Below are positions 25,196-33,829 of a stretch of DNA of 64,000 nucleotides, piece by piece. The stretch is taken from positions 19,913 to 83,912 of the forward strand of contig CAXTUB010000012.1 in assembly GCA_964247385.1 (NCBI GenBank). The letters run 5' to 3'. The notes beneath the pieces were generated by a model, which saw nothing but the letters and a program-made list of their open reading frames with translations, did not search any database and was not told the DNA's origin. Numbering within the stretch: the stretch's first letter is position 1; the number at the start of each line of letters is the position of its first letter. Source of the stretch: TMP-86 sp964247385. GTDB taxonomy: Bacteria > Pseudomonadota > Gammaproteobacteria > Steroidobacterales > Steroidobacteraceae. The position numbers and the translations under genes are program-made.

Positions 25196-25480
25196 TCAGG
25201 CGATCGGCGGGCGGGTGGGCGGTGTTTCGCCCCGCGTATCGAAACGCGAAGCCATTCGTTGCGGCGCGTAGACTGCGCGACCGCACCACGCAAATGCGCG
25301 CACAATACTCACATCAGCCACGGGGCTGCACGCGCAATGATCCATGCAGCAATGGGTGAGCGTCGGCGTCTGATCAGGGCAGCACGCATGCGAGCGGGTT
25401 GGCTCGCTCAAGCGCATGGCCGCGAACGATTGCGCGGCGGTGCTAAGAATTAAGACGGTGAAGAGGAACGCGCGCAGCAT
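25196..25480 (-). CDS. small periplasmic Cys-rich protein (CopL/DUF2946-like)
   Basis: 94-residue exported protein. The signal peptide is M-L-R-A-F-L-F-T-V-L-I-L-S-T-A-A-Q-S-F-A-A, followed by a dense Cys/His cluster, H-A-C-C-P-D-Q then T-H-C-C-M-D-H-C-A-C-S, fit for soft metals such as Cu(I). Small exported proteins of this layout precede copper-resistance genes in related bacteria. ATG 25480 is chosen because it begins the signal peptide; the frame extends 60 codons further upstream without support. The gene precedes the barrel gene at 23782 on the same strand, with a 106-bp gap. Confidence 0.55.
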   Translation of the reverse strand: MLRAFLFTVLILSTAAQSFAAMRLSEPTRSHACCPDQTPTLTHCCMDHCACSPVADVSIVRAFAWCGRAVYAPQRMASRFDTRGETPPTRPPIA

Positions 25481-25579
25481 CGTCAAAGCGTAGCACGCGG
25501 ATGCATCGCGGTGCGGGCGTAGAGCACGTCGCGCGGCCATTAGAAACTCAACGTTTGTCGAGCGTTCAATAAGGTCGCC

Positions 25580-25955
25580 TTGGCGCCGAATATCAAGATC
25601 ACTCTGGATGCCATGCCGGCCGCAATATTCGTTTTGTCTCGTTCCCGAGGACTTTGGCATCGGTCAGCTCACCAAGCTCGCAGAGCATTCCGCTCAGGTT
25701 GCTCTCACGCGGGCGATGGTGACCAATTCCCTGCAAGCCTTGCGCCACTTCGTCACGTCAGGTCTCGGGTTGACCATCCTTCCAAAAATATTGGTCAAGC
25801 ACGAGCTCGACAGCGGACTGGTGAAAGCTGTCGAGGTCAAAAACGCGTCGCTCAAGGCGGCAGAAGGTCAGATCATCGTGCCCAAGCGACCCGTTCGCTC
25901 GATTGCCGAAAACGCAATGCTTGAAAGTTTGGCAAAGCTGAATTGGTTTATCTGA
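25580..25955 (+). pseudogene. remnant of a LysR family regulator (C-terminal part)
   Basis: Two overlapping frames read as pieces of a LysR effector domain: A-P-N-I-K-I-T-L-D-A-M-P-A from about 25580 and then, in another frame, V-P-E-D-F-G-I-G-Q-L and N-S-L-Q-A-L-R-H-F-V-T-S-G-L-G-L-T-I-L-P through to 25955. There is no DNA-binding domain upstream; the copper-type gene reads the other way there. This is a truncated, frameshifted remnant. Between it and 26175, a 48-codon stop-to-stop frame ending near 26152 may be another gene tail, but it is unrecognised. Confidence 0.65.
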
Positions 25956-26174
25956 TGGGCGACTATATAACCCCACCCGTCTTGAATAGCTTGATCGCGC
26001 AACTGACCTGACCCAGAAACACCAGGCGCTGTGCTGCTGGCATCCAGCCGACAGCAGGTGTTCGCCCGCTACATGGCGGACTGGTTGGCGGACCATATTG
26101 TCAACGCCTGCCCGCCGGAGATTCGCTCGCGCGGTAACTCGAAGATGGAATAGGGGTCGAGCGGCGGCGGTGCG

Positions 26175-26633
26175 CTACTCTTTCCGAGCCTTGGCGCGCT
26201 TGGGCAGCTGCCATTCACTGAGGATTGCAATTGATCCCCGCTCTTTCACCTTACTGACATACTTTCGATCCGCCGTCACGAACACGCCTCCGCAGAGGAT
26301 TGCCAAGCCGTGATAGGCGGCATCGTAAAACGTGACTTCAAACTGTGAGGTTAACTCCAAAATCCTTTTGATCCAGGCTGGAGATGGCGCTACTTCTTCG
26401 AGCCCAAACTTCATTAGCGCCGACAGCCAATCCGCAGCGTGATTAGGGAAACGCCGCGCTAAAATGTTGCCGACTTCAAAAAGCCAAAGCTGAGGCACAA
26501 ACACTCGCAGGCGCTCATCAGTTATTGCATCGCGTAGCTCTAATGCGCGCTCAGTGTCGGGTTCGACATCGCCAGGCAGCACCCACTTAAGAATAACGGA
26601 GGCATCTGGAACGACAACGCGTCCGGTGCTCAA
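26175..26633 (-). CDS. PIN-domain ribonuclease toxin (VapC-like)
   Basis: 152-residue PIN-domain protein, expected to be the RNase toxin of a type II toxin-antitoxin pair. Four acidic positions of the metal site are visible: Asp in P-D-A-S-V (residue 10), Glu in L-F-E-V-G-N, Asp in F-Y-D-A-A-Y-H and Asp in V-T-A-D-R-K. It starts at TTG 26633, overlapping the antitoxin stop by four bases, so toxin synthesis is coupled to antitoxin synthesis. It resembles the VapC subgroup common on chromosomal islands. Confidence 0.85.
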   Translation of the reverse strand: MSTGRVVVPDASVILKWVLPGDVEPDTERALELRDAITDERLRVFVPQLWLFEVGNILARRFPNHAADWLSALMKFGLEEVAPSPAWIKRILELTSQFEVTFYDAAYHGLAILCGGVFVTADRKYVSKVKERGSIAILSEWQLPKRAKARKE

Positions 26634-26860
26634 TGGCCATTCTCCCGGTCCTCACGGATCCAGCGCACAACATCCTCGGTACTGATCTTGGGCGCCATCG
26701 CGCGCGCTGAGTCCATTTCTCGCGCGGCATCTCGGCGACGACATCGAGTTGCCCAGCCGCGCAATGCCTCGTTGATCGTACGGCTCCGTTCTCCAACAGG
26801 CACCCGTCCTAAGACTTCCCAAGTGTCATCATCGATCATCACGTTGATTCTTCGGTTCAT
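26630..26860 (-). CDS. ribbon-helix-helix antitoxin (VapB-like)
   Basis: 76-residue partner of the PIN toxin. The N-terminus R-R-I-N-V-M-I-D-D-D-T-W-E-V-L followed by S-R-T-I-N-E-A-L-R fits a ribbon-helix-helix DNA-binding domain; the C-terminal part should wrap the toxin. ATG 26860 has GGAGGT about seven bases upstream. In-frame codons further upstream overlap the promoter region. It probably represses its own promoter, where an imperfect GTAT...ATAC repeat is seen at 26882-26897. Confidence 0.75.
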   Translation of the reverse strand: MNRRINVMIDDDTWEVLGRVPVGERSRTINEALRGWATRCRRRDAAREMDSARAMAPKISTEDVVRWIREDRENGH

Positions 26861-26881
26861 GGTCACACCTCCACGCAGTGT

Positions 26882-26897
26882 GTATATCATTACATAC
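26882..26897. promoter_or_regulatory. imperfect inverted repeat upstream of vapBC-like genes
   Basis: GTATATCATTACATAC lies about 22 bp upstream of the antitoxin ATG. The outer GTAT/ATAC arms match and the centre is imperfect. The position fits an autoregulatory operator for the RHH antitoxin; sequence support is modest. Confidence 0.35.
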
Positions 26898-26961
26898 TTG
26901 ACGAACGCAGCGATGTTGCTAGTTCCCGCGCTCTTTTTGTGTCGGGGCGGGCACGGCGATC

Positions 26962-27491
26962 TTGCCGGGGTTGAGCACGCGTGATCCTTTGCGCCTGCGA
27001 ACCCGGTTGACTCTCGCATTGACGCTTCTTCTTGCCTGCTTACCTGTGCTGCGCGTCATGACCGGTGGCCCGGGATGGAGCAGCGCCATGCATGGCGGCG
27101 CGACCGTCATTGCGATCGATCTGGCGCTGCTCACCGCGGCGGCCGCGCTCTTTGCGCGGTTGTGGCGACGTGCCCCGACGAATCGGATCTCGTCGCCCGT
27201 GCCGTTGCCGGCGGCAGAGTGGCGGCCGCGCTGACATTCGGTGCCGTTGCCCTGTCTGCAACATGTCTTGTGCTGTTGGCCGTTATCGATCCCAAGCGGC
27301 GGCGGGCGCAAGGCCTGAGAAAACTTTCTTTGTCAGCGATGCAGCCGTGGCTGGTACTCGCAGCATTGCTGCCGGGGGCCGCTCTTCTCGGTGCAATGCA
27401 ACCCGCCGCGTTTATGATGTGGATGGCGGGCACCGCACTCGGCGGCTGGGCGTCGGCTATCGCGCTTACACTTGCACCAAGAGATGTGTAG
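26962..27491 (+). pseudogene. small membrane protein genes or one frameshifted membrane protein
   Basis: Two overlapping frames both encode membrane helices. Frame one (26962-27234) has L-T-L-A-L-T-L-L-L-A-C-L-P-V-L and I-A-I-D-L-A-L-L-T-A-A-A-A-L. Frame two (GTG 27162 to 27491) has A-L-T-F-G-A-V-A-L-S-A-T-C-L-V-L-L, P-W-L-V-L-A-A-L-L-P-G-A-A and a third helix. The second resembles small DUF3325-like proteins of iron/copper uptake loci, with low certainty. Neither has an ATG or a good ribosome site. They may be two coupled genes or one gene broken near 27165. Confidence 0.4.
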
Positions 27492-27551
27492 GTCAATGCC
27501 TCAAAGTTCCCTCGACCACTCGGAAGATCCGGCAAAGTTTCTTGGCTTTCA

Positions 27552-27746
27552 TTGCTTTGCCGCTGCAGATATGGAACGTCTTGGTGTCGAGCCGAAGTCG
27601 CTCGAGCAAGACAGATTGTTCGGGAGGGCACAAGCACCGATCGGCAGCTCGAGATATTTGCTAGCGAGCATTCTGCATTGAGAACCAACGAAATCTCGCT
27701 CAATACTGTCGTTGATTGGATCGCCGCTCAGACCGCGTCTGTGTGA
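27552..27746 (+). pseudogene. remnant of carboxylate-amine ligase (YbdK-like) C-terminus
   Basis: Only the last ~50 residues are recognisable: R-A-R-Q-I-V-R-E-G-T-S-T-D-R-Q-L and V-V-D-W-I-A-A-Q-T, as at the end of YbdK-type glutamate-cysteine-ligase-like proteins. No upstream catalytic part exists, and the preceding 27497-27600 codes nothing recognisable in this frame. This is a gene relic next to the flippase-like gene, whose start is 6 bp away. Confidence 0.5.
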
Positions 27747-27752
27747 CGCTGG

Positions 27753-28694
27753 ATGCCACGTTCTCTCAAGATTCTCATTGCCCTCGTTCTGCTCGGTACG
27801 CTTGCATGGGGCGTTGACTGGGAACAGCTCCCCGTTCATTTGTCGCGATCGAATTGGGGGTTGGCAGCACTCGCCATCGTTGTTGTGGCGCTTGAAATGC
27901 CAATCAATGCCTGGAAATGGCAGTGGTCGCTACGGCTTCATGATCTCTTGTTTACGTGGACGTATTTGTTCCGAACGGGGTGTTTTGCCTATTTCCTGAA
28001 TAACTTCCTGCCGTCGGCGATCGGCGGAGATGTCTATCGCGTCCTGCGCACCAGCAGCGGTGGGGAGCGATCAAGCGCGGTGTCCGCCGTTTTATGTGAG
28101 CGCGCCGTGGGGCTCGTCGCCATGTTGTGCAATGGATTTATCGGAGCTTTGGTCCTCGTGCATCAACACGAGCTCGCGCGATGGTATGTGCAGATTTCGA
28201 TCGGTGTTGTGGCGATATCGTCCGTACTGGCATCGTTGCGGTATGTAGGCGCATTTTCGAGCGCTGGGCGCTGGCTTTCGCGCCTCCACATCTTGAAGCC
28301 CGTACTAGACAACCTCCGCCGGATCAGTCGAGCGCGGCGCGAATGGCTGCCGTTGATCGCGACGTCCTTCCTTTTCCAGTTAATGGCCGCCTTGGCGGTC
28401 TATCTCGCATTTTTGGGCGTCGGCGCCGACATCGGCCTGTCGACCGCGCTGCTGATCACCGCTGCTGCTGGACTTGCCTCCATTCTGCCAATTGCGATTA
28501 GTGGGATTGGAGTTGTAGAAGGCTCGATTGCTGGCGCGGCTGTCGCACTCGGCGTCGATTACGACGCAGCGCTGCTGGCCGCAATCATCCTGCGGCTCAT
28601 CACATTGCCTGTGAGCGCCGCTTCCGGCCTTCTATATCTGACCGAGCCCAATGAAGCAACGCTCTCAATTACCAGAACGCGGACTCAGCAGTGA
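27753..28694 (+). CDS. flippase-like membrane protein (UPF0104/LPG synthase TM domain)
   Basis: 313-residue polytopic membrane protein with about eight helices. The family signature F-R-T-G-C-F-A-Y-F-L-N-N-F-L-P-S-A-I-G-G-D lies near residues 68-88, and P-I-A-I-S-G-I-G-V-V-E-G near residue 250. These are the hallmarks of the transmembrane domain shared by MprF and AglD-like proteins, which move or modify lipid-linked molecules. A cargo cannot be named. It converges with the epimerase gene, overlapping by 26 bp. Confidence 0.85.
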   Translation: MPRSLKILIALVLLGTLAWGVDWEQLPVHLSRSNWGLAALAIVVVALEMPINAWKWQWSLRLHDLLFTWTYLFRTGCFAYFLNNFLPSAIGGDVYRVLRTSSGGERSSAVSAVLCERAVGLVAMLCNGFIGALVLVHQHELARWYVQISIGVVAISSVLASLRYVGAFSSAGRWLSRLHILKPVLDNLRRISRARREWLPLIATSFLFQLMAALAVYLAFLGVGADIGLSTALLITAAAGLASILPIAISGIGVVEGSIAGAAVALGVDYDAALLAAIILRLITLPVSAASGLLYLTEPNEATLSITRTRTQQ

Positions 28695-29769
28695 ACATCG
28701 ACGCCATTGCCAACGACCGCAGCGAGTCGTACGCAAACGGCAGCGCAGACCCAAGCCAGCCGAAAGCACTCAATGAAGGGCCGATGCGCGGCTCCTGATG
28801 AGACCGCAGCGTTCGAGCGAGCCCCTCGCGCAGCGGTACCAACGGTTTCCATCCCAGCACCCGCTGCGCGTGGGAGGAATCGAATTCCGCATCATTGGTG
28901 TAAAAATCCATGCGACGCCGATACAGCGGTGGATTGATCTTGAAGCGATTGCAGAAGTCTTCGGTGAACGCCGCGAGCCGGAGCATGGGTCGAAGGGGAA
29001 GGCGAGGACCGCTGCTTTTGCGTTTTGCCAGACCCGCCAACGTGCTTAACATCGCGTGCAGAGACACTGCTTCAGGTCCGGCAACGATCATTTCCTGATT
29101 CGCTGCACCTGGCCGAGTGCATGCGCGCACAAACGCATCGACAAGGTCGGACACGTAGACCATATGGCGACGGCCGTCGCCTGAGCCGAAGAGAGGGAAC
29201 CGGCCCCGGGCGGCGCTCTGAAACAGCTTTAGCAGTCGCTGATCTCGTGGACCGTAGACGGCGGTAGGACGCAGAATCACATATTCGATTCCGCTGTCCC
29301 GAGCTCTCGTGCGGACTTCAGATTCCGCATCGATCTTGCTGCGCTCATACGCGTTCCAGGGCGCTACCGAATTCGTCTCGTCGATGACGCCCTCTACTCG
29401 TTGGCCGTAGATACCTGCCGTACTGCATAACACAAAACGCTTCACACCGTGGGCGTGTGCCGCCGCCAACAGTTGTGCAGTCCCCTCCACGTTCACGCGT
29501 CGAAAATAGTCCTCATCCGCCCCAGCTTCGCGGAAAGCGGCCGCGAAATGTACGACGCAGTCGACGCCGTCAAGCTCGTCGCGAGGGGTTTCGTCTTCCA
29601 GCAGATCGCCAGTGATCATCCGGACGCCCAAACTTTCGAGATGGGTATGCAACGATTGAGACGCGCGGTCCTCCCGACGTAGTCCAATCACTTGGTGGCC
29701 GATGGAAACCGCATGTTCGACGAAATGACCGCCGATGAATCCGCACGCGCCTGTCACAAATAGTTTCAT
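28669..29769 (-). CDS. NAD-dependent epimerase/dehydratase (extended SDR)
   Basis: 366-residue extended SDR. It begins M-K-L-F-V-T-G-A-C-G-F-I-G-G (NAD turn, residues 6-14), has H-F-A-A-A near residue 73, catalytic Ser in C-S-T-A-G-I-Y-G and Tyr-x-x-x-Lys in Y-E-R-S-K, and L-R-P-T-A-V-Y-G-P. Likely substrates are nucleotide sugars or, as in 3-beta-HSD relatives, sterol/isoprenoid-like alcohols. The last ~50 residues extend beyond the usual fold and overlap the end of the flippase-like gene. The pair could serve a surface glycan, but no glycosyltransferases are nearby. Confidence 0.87.
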   Translation of the reverse strand: MKLFVTGACGFIGGHFVEHAVSIGHQVIGLRREDRASQSLHTHLESLGVRMITGDLLEDETPRDELDGVDCVVHFAAAFREAGADEDYFRRVNVEGTAQLLAAAHAHGVKRFVLCSTAGIYGQRVEGVIDETNSVAPWNAYERSKIDAESEVRTRARDSGIEYVILRPTAVYGPRDQRLLKLFQSAARGRFPLFGSGDGRRHMVYVSDLVDAFVRACTRPGAANQEMIVAGPEAVSLHAMLSTLAGLAKRKSSGPRLPLRPMLRLAAFTEDFCNRFKINPPLYRRRMDFYTNDAEFDSSHAQRVLGWKPLVPLREGLARTLRSHQEPRIGPSLSAFGWLGSALPFAYDSLRSLAMASMFTAESAFW

Positions 29770-30790
29770 GATCGCTCCAGAATGCCTCGCATTGATTTAG
29801 CACGAAGTTTCTGTACGGGTAAAGGCGGGGATGCGAATCGATGAGGTAGGCGCATTCCGAAGGGGGACGCGTCCGCCAAAACAGCACGAATGTCATCTGC
29901 GAAGACACGTTCCATATCTTAGGCTGCAGGCATATACGCTGACTTTCACGGCAGTGAAGAGGAGTTGCTCGCGGCCGGCGTTGCAACGGCTGATATGTTC
30001 CAAGGAATGGAAAACATCGGGCAGAGATCCTCCCAGGACGGGTTTGCCAACAAACTCACGCTGAAGCGCAGACGCGGCAAATGGGACCTTGAGGTGCGAA
30101 CTTCGATCGAACCGCAATACGGTGATCCAAGCGATGAACGCACTCGCAACAGCAAGTGGTGGCGTGAAAACGGAACGGCGGTGGAGCGCGAAGTGGCCGA
30201 CATCTTGGCGCGCTTTACCCGACCTCAAGAGGAATCTGATGGACGATGAACCGGCACCGCCTGGAGTTGCGAGCAACCTTGCGACCCAGTCGCAGATCGT
30301 TCGTCCCGCCACTGGCTCAATGACTCTTGAGGGCCGCACTCCGCTCGGCTTGCTGATGACGCCGGTGTTCACGCTCTTGCTGGCCCCAGGCGCACGAGGC
30401 AAGCGCGAATGGGAATCAGCAACTCGCCGTAGTGCTTGCACACGCGGCTTGCGAGCTCGCGACAGAGGGCGCTTTGACCAGCTCCTTGCCCGTCGTGCCG
30501 ATGTAGAACTGAGTCAAGCACTCATGAAGCTCTTGGGGCACGGCCGCAGTCTTGACGATGGCAAGGTCAAACGCATTGATACGATGTTTACCGGAGACAA
30601 TCCCGCGGGCCACAAGGCTCTCGATCTCCGCGTTCATCCGCGGTTGGATGCTGCGGCGCGATCACTGACGACCGTGAAAAGGCTTTATCACGGCCGGGCC
30701 TATGGTCGATGAAGGTCTAAAGTAGACGCGAATAGCCCCCCGAATTGGGCATGCGCTTTGCACCGCGTCACAGCCCTCACCATACCAGTT
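29770..30790. other. gene-poor stretch between epimerase and HigBA
   Basis: About 1 kb without a recognised gene. One plausible plus-strand frame (see 29995-30249) and one minus-strand frame at 30416-30637 (73 residues, ATG start, containing D-L-A-I-V-K-T-A-A-V-P-Q-E-L-H) lack good ribosome sites and family resemblance. The stretch lies inside a decayed region and is probably relic DNA. Confidence 0.45.
29995..30249 (+). CDS. hypothetical protein (weakly supported)
   Basis: 84-residue frame from ATG 29995 (open back to TTG 29965). The product is charged and mixed helix/strand, with K-L-T-L-K-R-R-R-G-K-W-D-L-E-V-R and a helical end A-V-E-R-E-V-A-D-I-L-A-R-F. Its protein-like composition favours coding, but no family is recognised and no convincing ribosome site is seen. 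It may be part of a broken longer gene. Confidence 0.3.
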   Translation: MFQGMENIGQRSSQDGFANKLTLKRRRGKWDLEVRTSIEPQYGDPSDERTRNSKWWRENGTAVEREVADILARFTRPQEESDGR

Positions 30791-30809
30791 GCTACGCGTA
30801 TAGCGTAGC
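30791..30809. promoter_or_regulatory. HigBA operator
   Basis: Perfect 7-bp inverted repeat GCTACGC (30791-30797) and GCGTAGC (30803-30809) around GTATA, 15 bp upstream of the HigB ATG. Position and symmetry fit a binding site for the HTH antitoxin HigA, which represses its own operon. Confidence 0.65.
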
Positions 30810-30823
30810 GTTACACTGCTCAC

Positions 30824-31102
30824 ATGATTAGGACGTTCCGGCACTCAGGGATCGAGGCTTTTTTCAAGACCGGATCGAAGGCCGGGATTCAGCCGGCACA
30901 TGCGAAGAGGCTGCGTCTTCAGCTCGGCACACTGGACCAGGCGAAGCGGCCACAGGACATGGATCTCCCTGACTGGCGCTTCCATCCGCTCAAAGGTGCG
31001 CAGGCTGGAAGGTATACAGTCACGGTGAATGGCAATTGGCGCCTTACCTATGCGTTCGATGGCGCCGATGCGGTTTTGGTCGGCTATGAGGATTACCACT
31101 GA
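30824..31102 (+). CDS. higB: HigB-type mRNA interferase toxin (RelE superfamily)
   Basis: 92-residue HigB toxin. It shows I-R-T-F-R-H-S-G-I-E-A-F-F at the start, the central helix A-H-A-K-R-L-R-L-Q-L, D-W-R-F-H-P-L-K-G and N-W-R-L-T-Y-A-F near the C-terminus, the usual ribosome-dependent RNase fold of the family. As in other higBA loci the toxin precedes the antitoxin. ATG 30824 is close to the operator, so the leader is short. Confidence 0.92.
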   Translation: MIRTFRHSGIEAFFKTGSKAGIQPAHAKRLRLQLGTLDQAKRPQDMDLPDWRFHPLKGAQAGRYTVTVNGNWRLTYAFDGADAVLVGYEDYH

Positions 31103-31103
31103 C

Positions 31104-31406
31104 ATGAAGGGGCACGAAATGAGCAAGATGCACAATCCGCCGCATCCTGGCGAGGTGCTCACCGATACGGTGTTGGGTGATGACGGGGTCACGGTGACCG
31201 AGTTTGCCGAGAAGCTCGGCATGACTCGCGCAGCCGTTTCGCGCGTGGTGAACGGCAATGCGTCGGTGAGCATCGAGATGGCGCTTCTCCTCGAGGATGC
31301 GCTCGGCACCTCGGCGGAGACCTGGCTCGGTATGCAAACCGCTTATGATCTTTGGCAGGCGAAGCGCAAGCGTCGCCGCAAGGCCGAGCGGCTCGAACTT
31401 GCATAG
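31104..31406 (+). CDS. higA: HigA-type HTH antitoxin
   Basis: 100 residues from ATG 31104, or 95 from ATG 31119, which has AAGGGG at a better spacing. The N-terminal H-P-G-E-V-L and the XRE-type HTH T-V-T-E-F-A-E-K-L-G-M-T-R-A-A-V-S-R-V-V identify HigA. It neutralises HigB and probably binds the inverted repeat at 30791-30809. It begins two bases after the toxin stop. Confidence 0.9.
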   Translation: MKGHEMSKMHNPPHPGEVLTDTVLGDDGVTVTEFAEKLGMTRAAVSRVVNGNASVSIEMALLLEDALGTSAETWLGMQTAYDLWQAKRKRRRKAERLELA

Positions 31407-31454
31407 CAGAAGCCGATTTGAAACCGATCACTAAAGTAGTGCGAAGTAGAGGGG

Positions 31455-32311
31455 CTACAATTGCGAATGCGGATCCCCAAATAGCTCCTGCCAGATTCCA
31501 CCGCCCTGTGCGATTTCCTGAAGCCAACTACCGATTTTTGATTTGGTGACGATGTGGAGATGCGAGATCGCGAGAGAGGTCCGCTCTCGCTCGAGTGGGT
31601 ATTTGCGTCCGAGGTAAAAGGTCAGCTCGTCCGCTTTGAACGGCTCGCGGTTGAGCTTCCCATTCGAAAGGTAGTCAGCCACCCATAGTGTGCCGTCCGA
31701 CACGACCAGCACAGGGACGAATGCAATCTTGCGCAACGGTTGCTGCGAACCGGCACTCAACTGATCCACCCCGGTCTGAATCATCTCCGCAAGTGATGAC
31801 AGCGCCTGCATCCATTTCTCAAAGACCCCGGCAGCACCGATCATCTGTCCGTGCCGATCCCCCTTCGAGTCGCATCCGACCTGACGCATCGATTTCCCAA
31901 CGCCCTGCCCAGCGGGATACAGGCAGGGGTAGGTCGAGCGCAGCATGGGTTGTACTCGCGCGAAGCTTGCGAGGCCATCCATCACATCGCTGACGTCGAT
32001 GATATCGTGACGCGCCTCGGTGTGCGGTCGTGGAACACAAGAGACGAGCAATGGGAATTCTGGCTTCAGACCCTTACACTCAATCGCGAGCGCGATCCGA
32101 TTGGTCCCCAATGTAAAAGATGCTCGAACGTCAAATTGCCGCGCTTTGCCGGTAACCGTATCGCTGTAGATGGCCGCGTGCTCTGCCGAAAACTTGAGCC
32201 CGTTTGCGATGTGAAAGATCTCGCGCTCGAACGCGAAATCGTCAGCGGTCTCAAGGTACTCGGCATGTCCGCGGCCGTAAGCGAGCTCGCTTGATGTTGC
32301 GGCTGATTCAC
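31455..32311 (-). pseudogene. PD-(D/E)XK-like nuclease family protein with disrupted 5' end
   Basis: Reading leftward, an open frame encodes a nuclease-like domain: E-R-E-I-F-H-I-A-N-G-L, then T-G-K-A-R-Q-F-D-V-R-A and, 14 residues later, A-I-E-C-K-G. D...E-x-K is the core of the PD-(D/E)XK fold found in restriction and repair nucleases. The domain continues upstream of the first legal start (TTG 32111) to about 32300, but that part contains no ATG, GTG or TTG. A GTG at 32311, overlapping the upstream stop, enters in a different frame, so one frameshift near 32290 would restore a ~280-residue protein. Family assignment is tentative. Confidence 0.5.
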
Positions 32312-32535
32312 GACCTCAACCGAGTCGCAATCTCTCCCGTAGCGACAATCTTGAAGCTTCCATCGCTCAAGCGGTTGGCATGACCGCCGCCAACGACCTC
32401 GTAGGTCGCCAACCCCTCGATCTCATCGGTTGAGCCAAGTGTCTGCACCTTTTGGGACGTCTGGACGCAGCGAATATCCAGCACGGCGCCAGACTCGGTG
32501 CGAACTTTGAAGCGCTCCGTGACCGCTGATCTCAT
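32308..32535 (-). CDS. small hypothetical protein
   Basis: 75-residue beta-rich protein of an uncharacterised type seen in various proteobacteria: a strand-rich N-terminus (F-K-V-R-T-E-S-G-A-V) and a C-terminal G-S-F-K-I-V-A-T-G-E-I. No catalytic motif is visible. Its TGA overlaps a GTG (32311) leading into the nuclease-like gene, so the two were probably an operon. The roughly 100 bp before it to the tRNA gene hold no other gene. Confidence 0.5.
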   Translation of the reverse strand: MRSAVTERFKVRTESGAVLDIRCVQTSQKVQTLGSTDEIEGLATYEVVGGGHANRLSDGSFKIVATGEIATRLRS

Positions 32536-32636
32536 AACGCCTCTCTATTCACGCACCTTGCGGACTTCCTATGGACTTCGCGGCATTAGCTCGCTGAATT
32601 GCATAATCGCTAAAAGCGTCGAAATGCCTTAAAAAC

Positions 32637-32714
<78 letters not shown>

Positions 32715-32719
32715 ATGAA

Positions 32720-33688
32720 TCAATGCCGGCGCGCGATGGCGAACCTCGCGAGCTCTTGCAAACCATCTTTATAGTCGCTGGAGGGAAGCGGGGAAAGAGC
32801 GCTAAGCGCCTGATCGACCTCGGTTTGCGCGAGGCGCGCAGTGTACGCAAGCCCTCCCAAGCTTGCAACGGCGCGGGTGATTTCGGGCAGTTGCTCGACG
32901 CTTGCTTCGCGGAGTGCGGAGCGAATGAGGGCGCGTTGTGCATCATCTCCGTGCTGCATTGCGTAGATGACAGGCAGTGTCGGCTTACCCTCGGCGAGAT
33001 CATCCCCTAAATGCTTTCCGAGCCTCGCCTCATCGGCTTGGTAGTCAAGCGCATCGTCGACGAGCTGGAACGCCGTGCCGATGTGCTTTCCGTACCGCGC
33101 CAGCGCCATTTCGACCTCGGCAGGGGCATCGCTCAACACGGCAGCGATCTGCGCGCCGGCTTCGAACAACCGAGCGGTCTTGCGATAGATGACTTCGAGA
33201 TAGCGCGCTTCCGATGTGTCAGGGTCGCGTGCATTCATGAGCTGCAGCACTTCGCCTTCGGCGATGGCATTCGTCGCGTCGGCCATGATGCGTTGCACGC
33301 GCATGCGCTCGAGCTCAACCATCATTTGAAAAGAGCGTGAATACAAAAAGTCACCGACCAGCACGCTGGCGGGATTACCGAATACTTGATTGGCCGTTTC
33401 GCGTCCACGGCGAAGCGACGAGCTATCGACCACATCATCATGGAGAAGCGTTGCAGTATGAATCAGCTCGACGATGGCAGCGCCTTGAACGTAATCGTCG
33501 CGCGAAGGTTTGCAGGCGCGCGCGGCGAGCAGAACGAGCAGAGGCCGCAGGCGCTTGCCGCCCGAATAAATGATATGACTCGCGACTTGATCCACCAGCG
33601 CAACGGGGCTGTAAAGCCGTTTGCGAATCACCGCATCGACGCGGTCGAAATCCACTGCGACGAGCTTGCGTATTTTTTCTAGTGACAT
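32720..33688 (-). CDS. ispB: octaprenyl diphosphate synthase
   Basis: 322-residue trans-polyprenyl diphosphate synthase making the side chain of ubiquinone. The first Asp-rich motif L-L-H-D-D-V-V-D is near residue 80 and the second Q-L-V-D-D-A-L-D-Y near 210; G-G-K-R-L-R-P binds the substrate diphosphate. Length is normal for IspB. It is divergent from rplU, the standard gammaproteobacterial arrangement, and ends 5 bp from tRNA-Pro on the same strand. Confidence 0.95.
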   Translation of the reverse strand: MSLEKIRKLVAVDFDRVDAVIRKRLYSPVALVDQVASHIIYSGGKRLRPLLVLLAARACKPSRDDYVQGAAIVELIHTATLLHDDVVDSSSLRRGRETANQVFGNPASVLVGDFLYSRSFQMMVELERMRVQRIMADATNAIAEGEVLQLMNARDPDTSEARYLEVIYRKTARLFEAGAQIAAVLSDAPAEVEMALARYGKHIGTAFQLVDDALDYQADEARLGKHLGDDLAEGKPTLPVIYAMQHGDDAQRALIRSALREASVEQLPEITRAVASLGGLAYTARLAQTEVDQALSALSPLPSSDYKDGLQELARFAIARRH

Positions 33689-33755
33689 GCGACGCTCACG
33701 TGCCCGTCATGGTACCCACAAAATAGGGTGGTTGTGCTTCGCCCCCCGCCGCAAA

Positions 33756-33784
33756 TTGACGCCTTGACCCCGAAGCTCTAAACT
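33756..33784 (+). promoter_or_regulatory. promoter of rplU-rpmA
   Basis: TTGACG (33756-33761) and TAAACT (33779-33784) with a 17-bp spacer, 45 bp upstream of the rplU ATG in the ispB-rplU intergenic region. The -35 is a near-perfect match and the -10 is moderate. Confidence 0.55.
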
Positions 33785-33829
33785 GCGCGGCTGTTTTTTG
33801 CGCTCTCGAGCGCCGGAGTGCGGCTAGAA

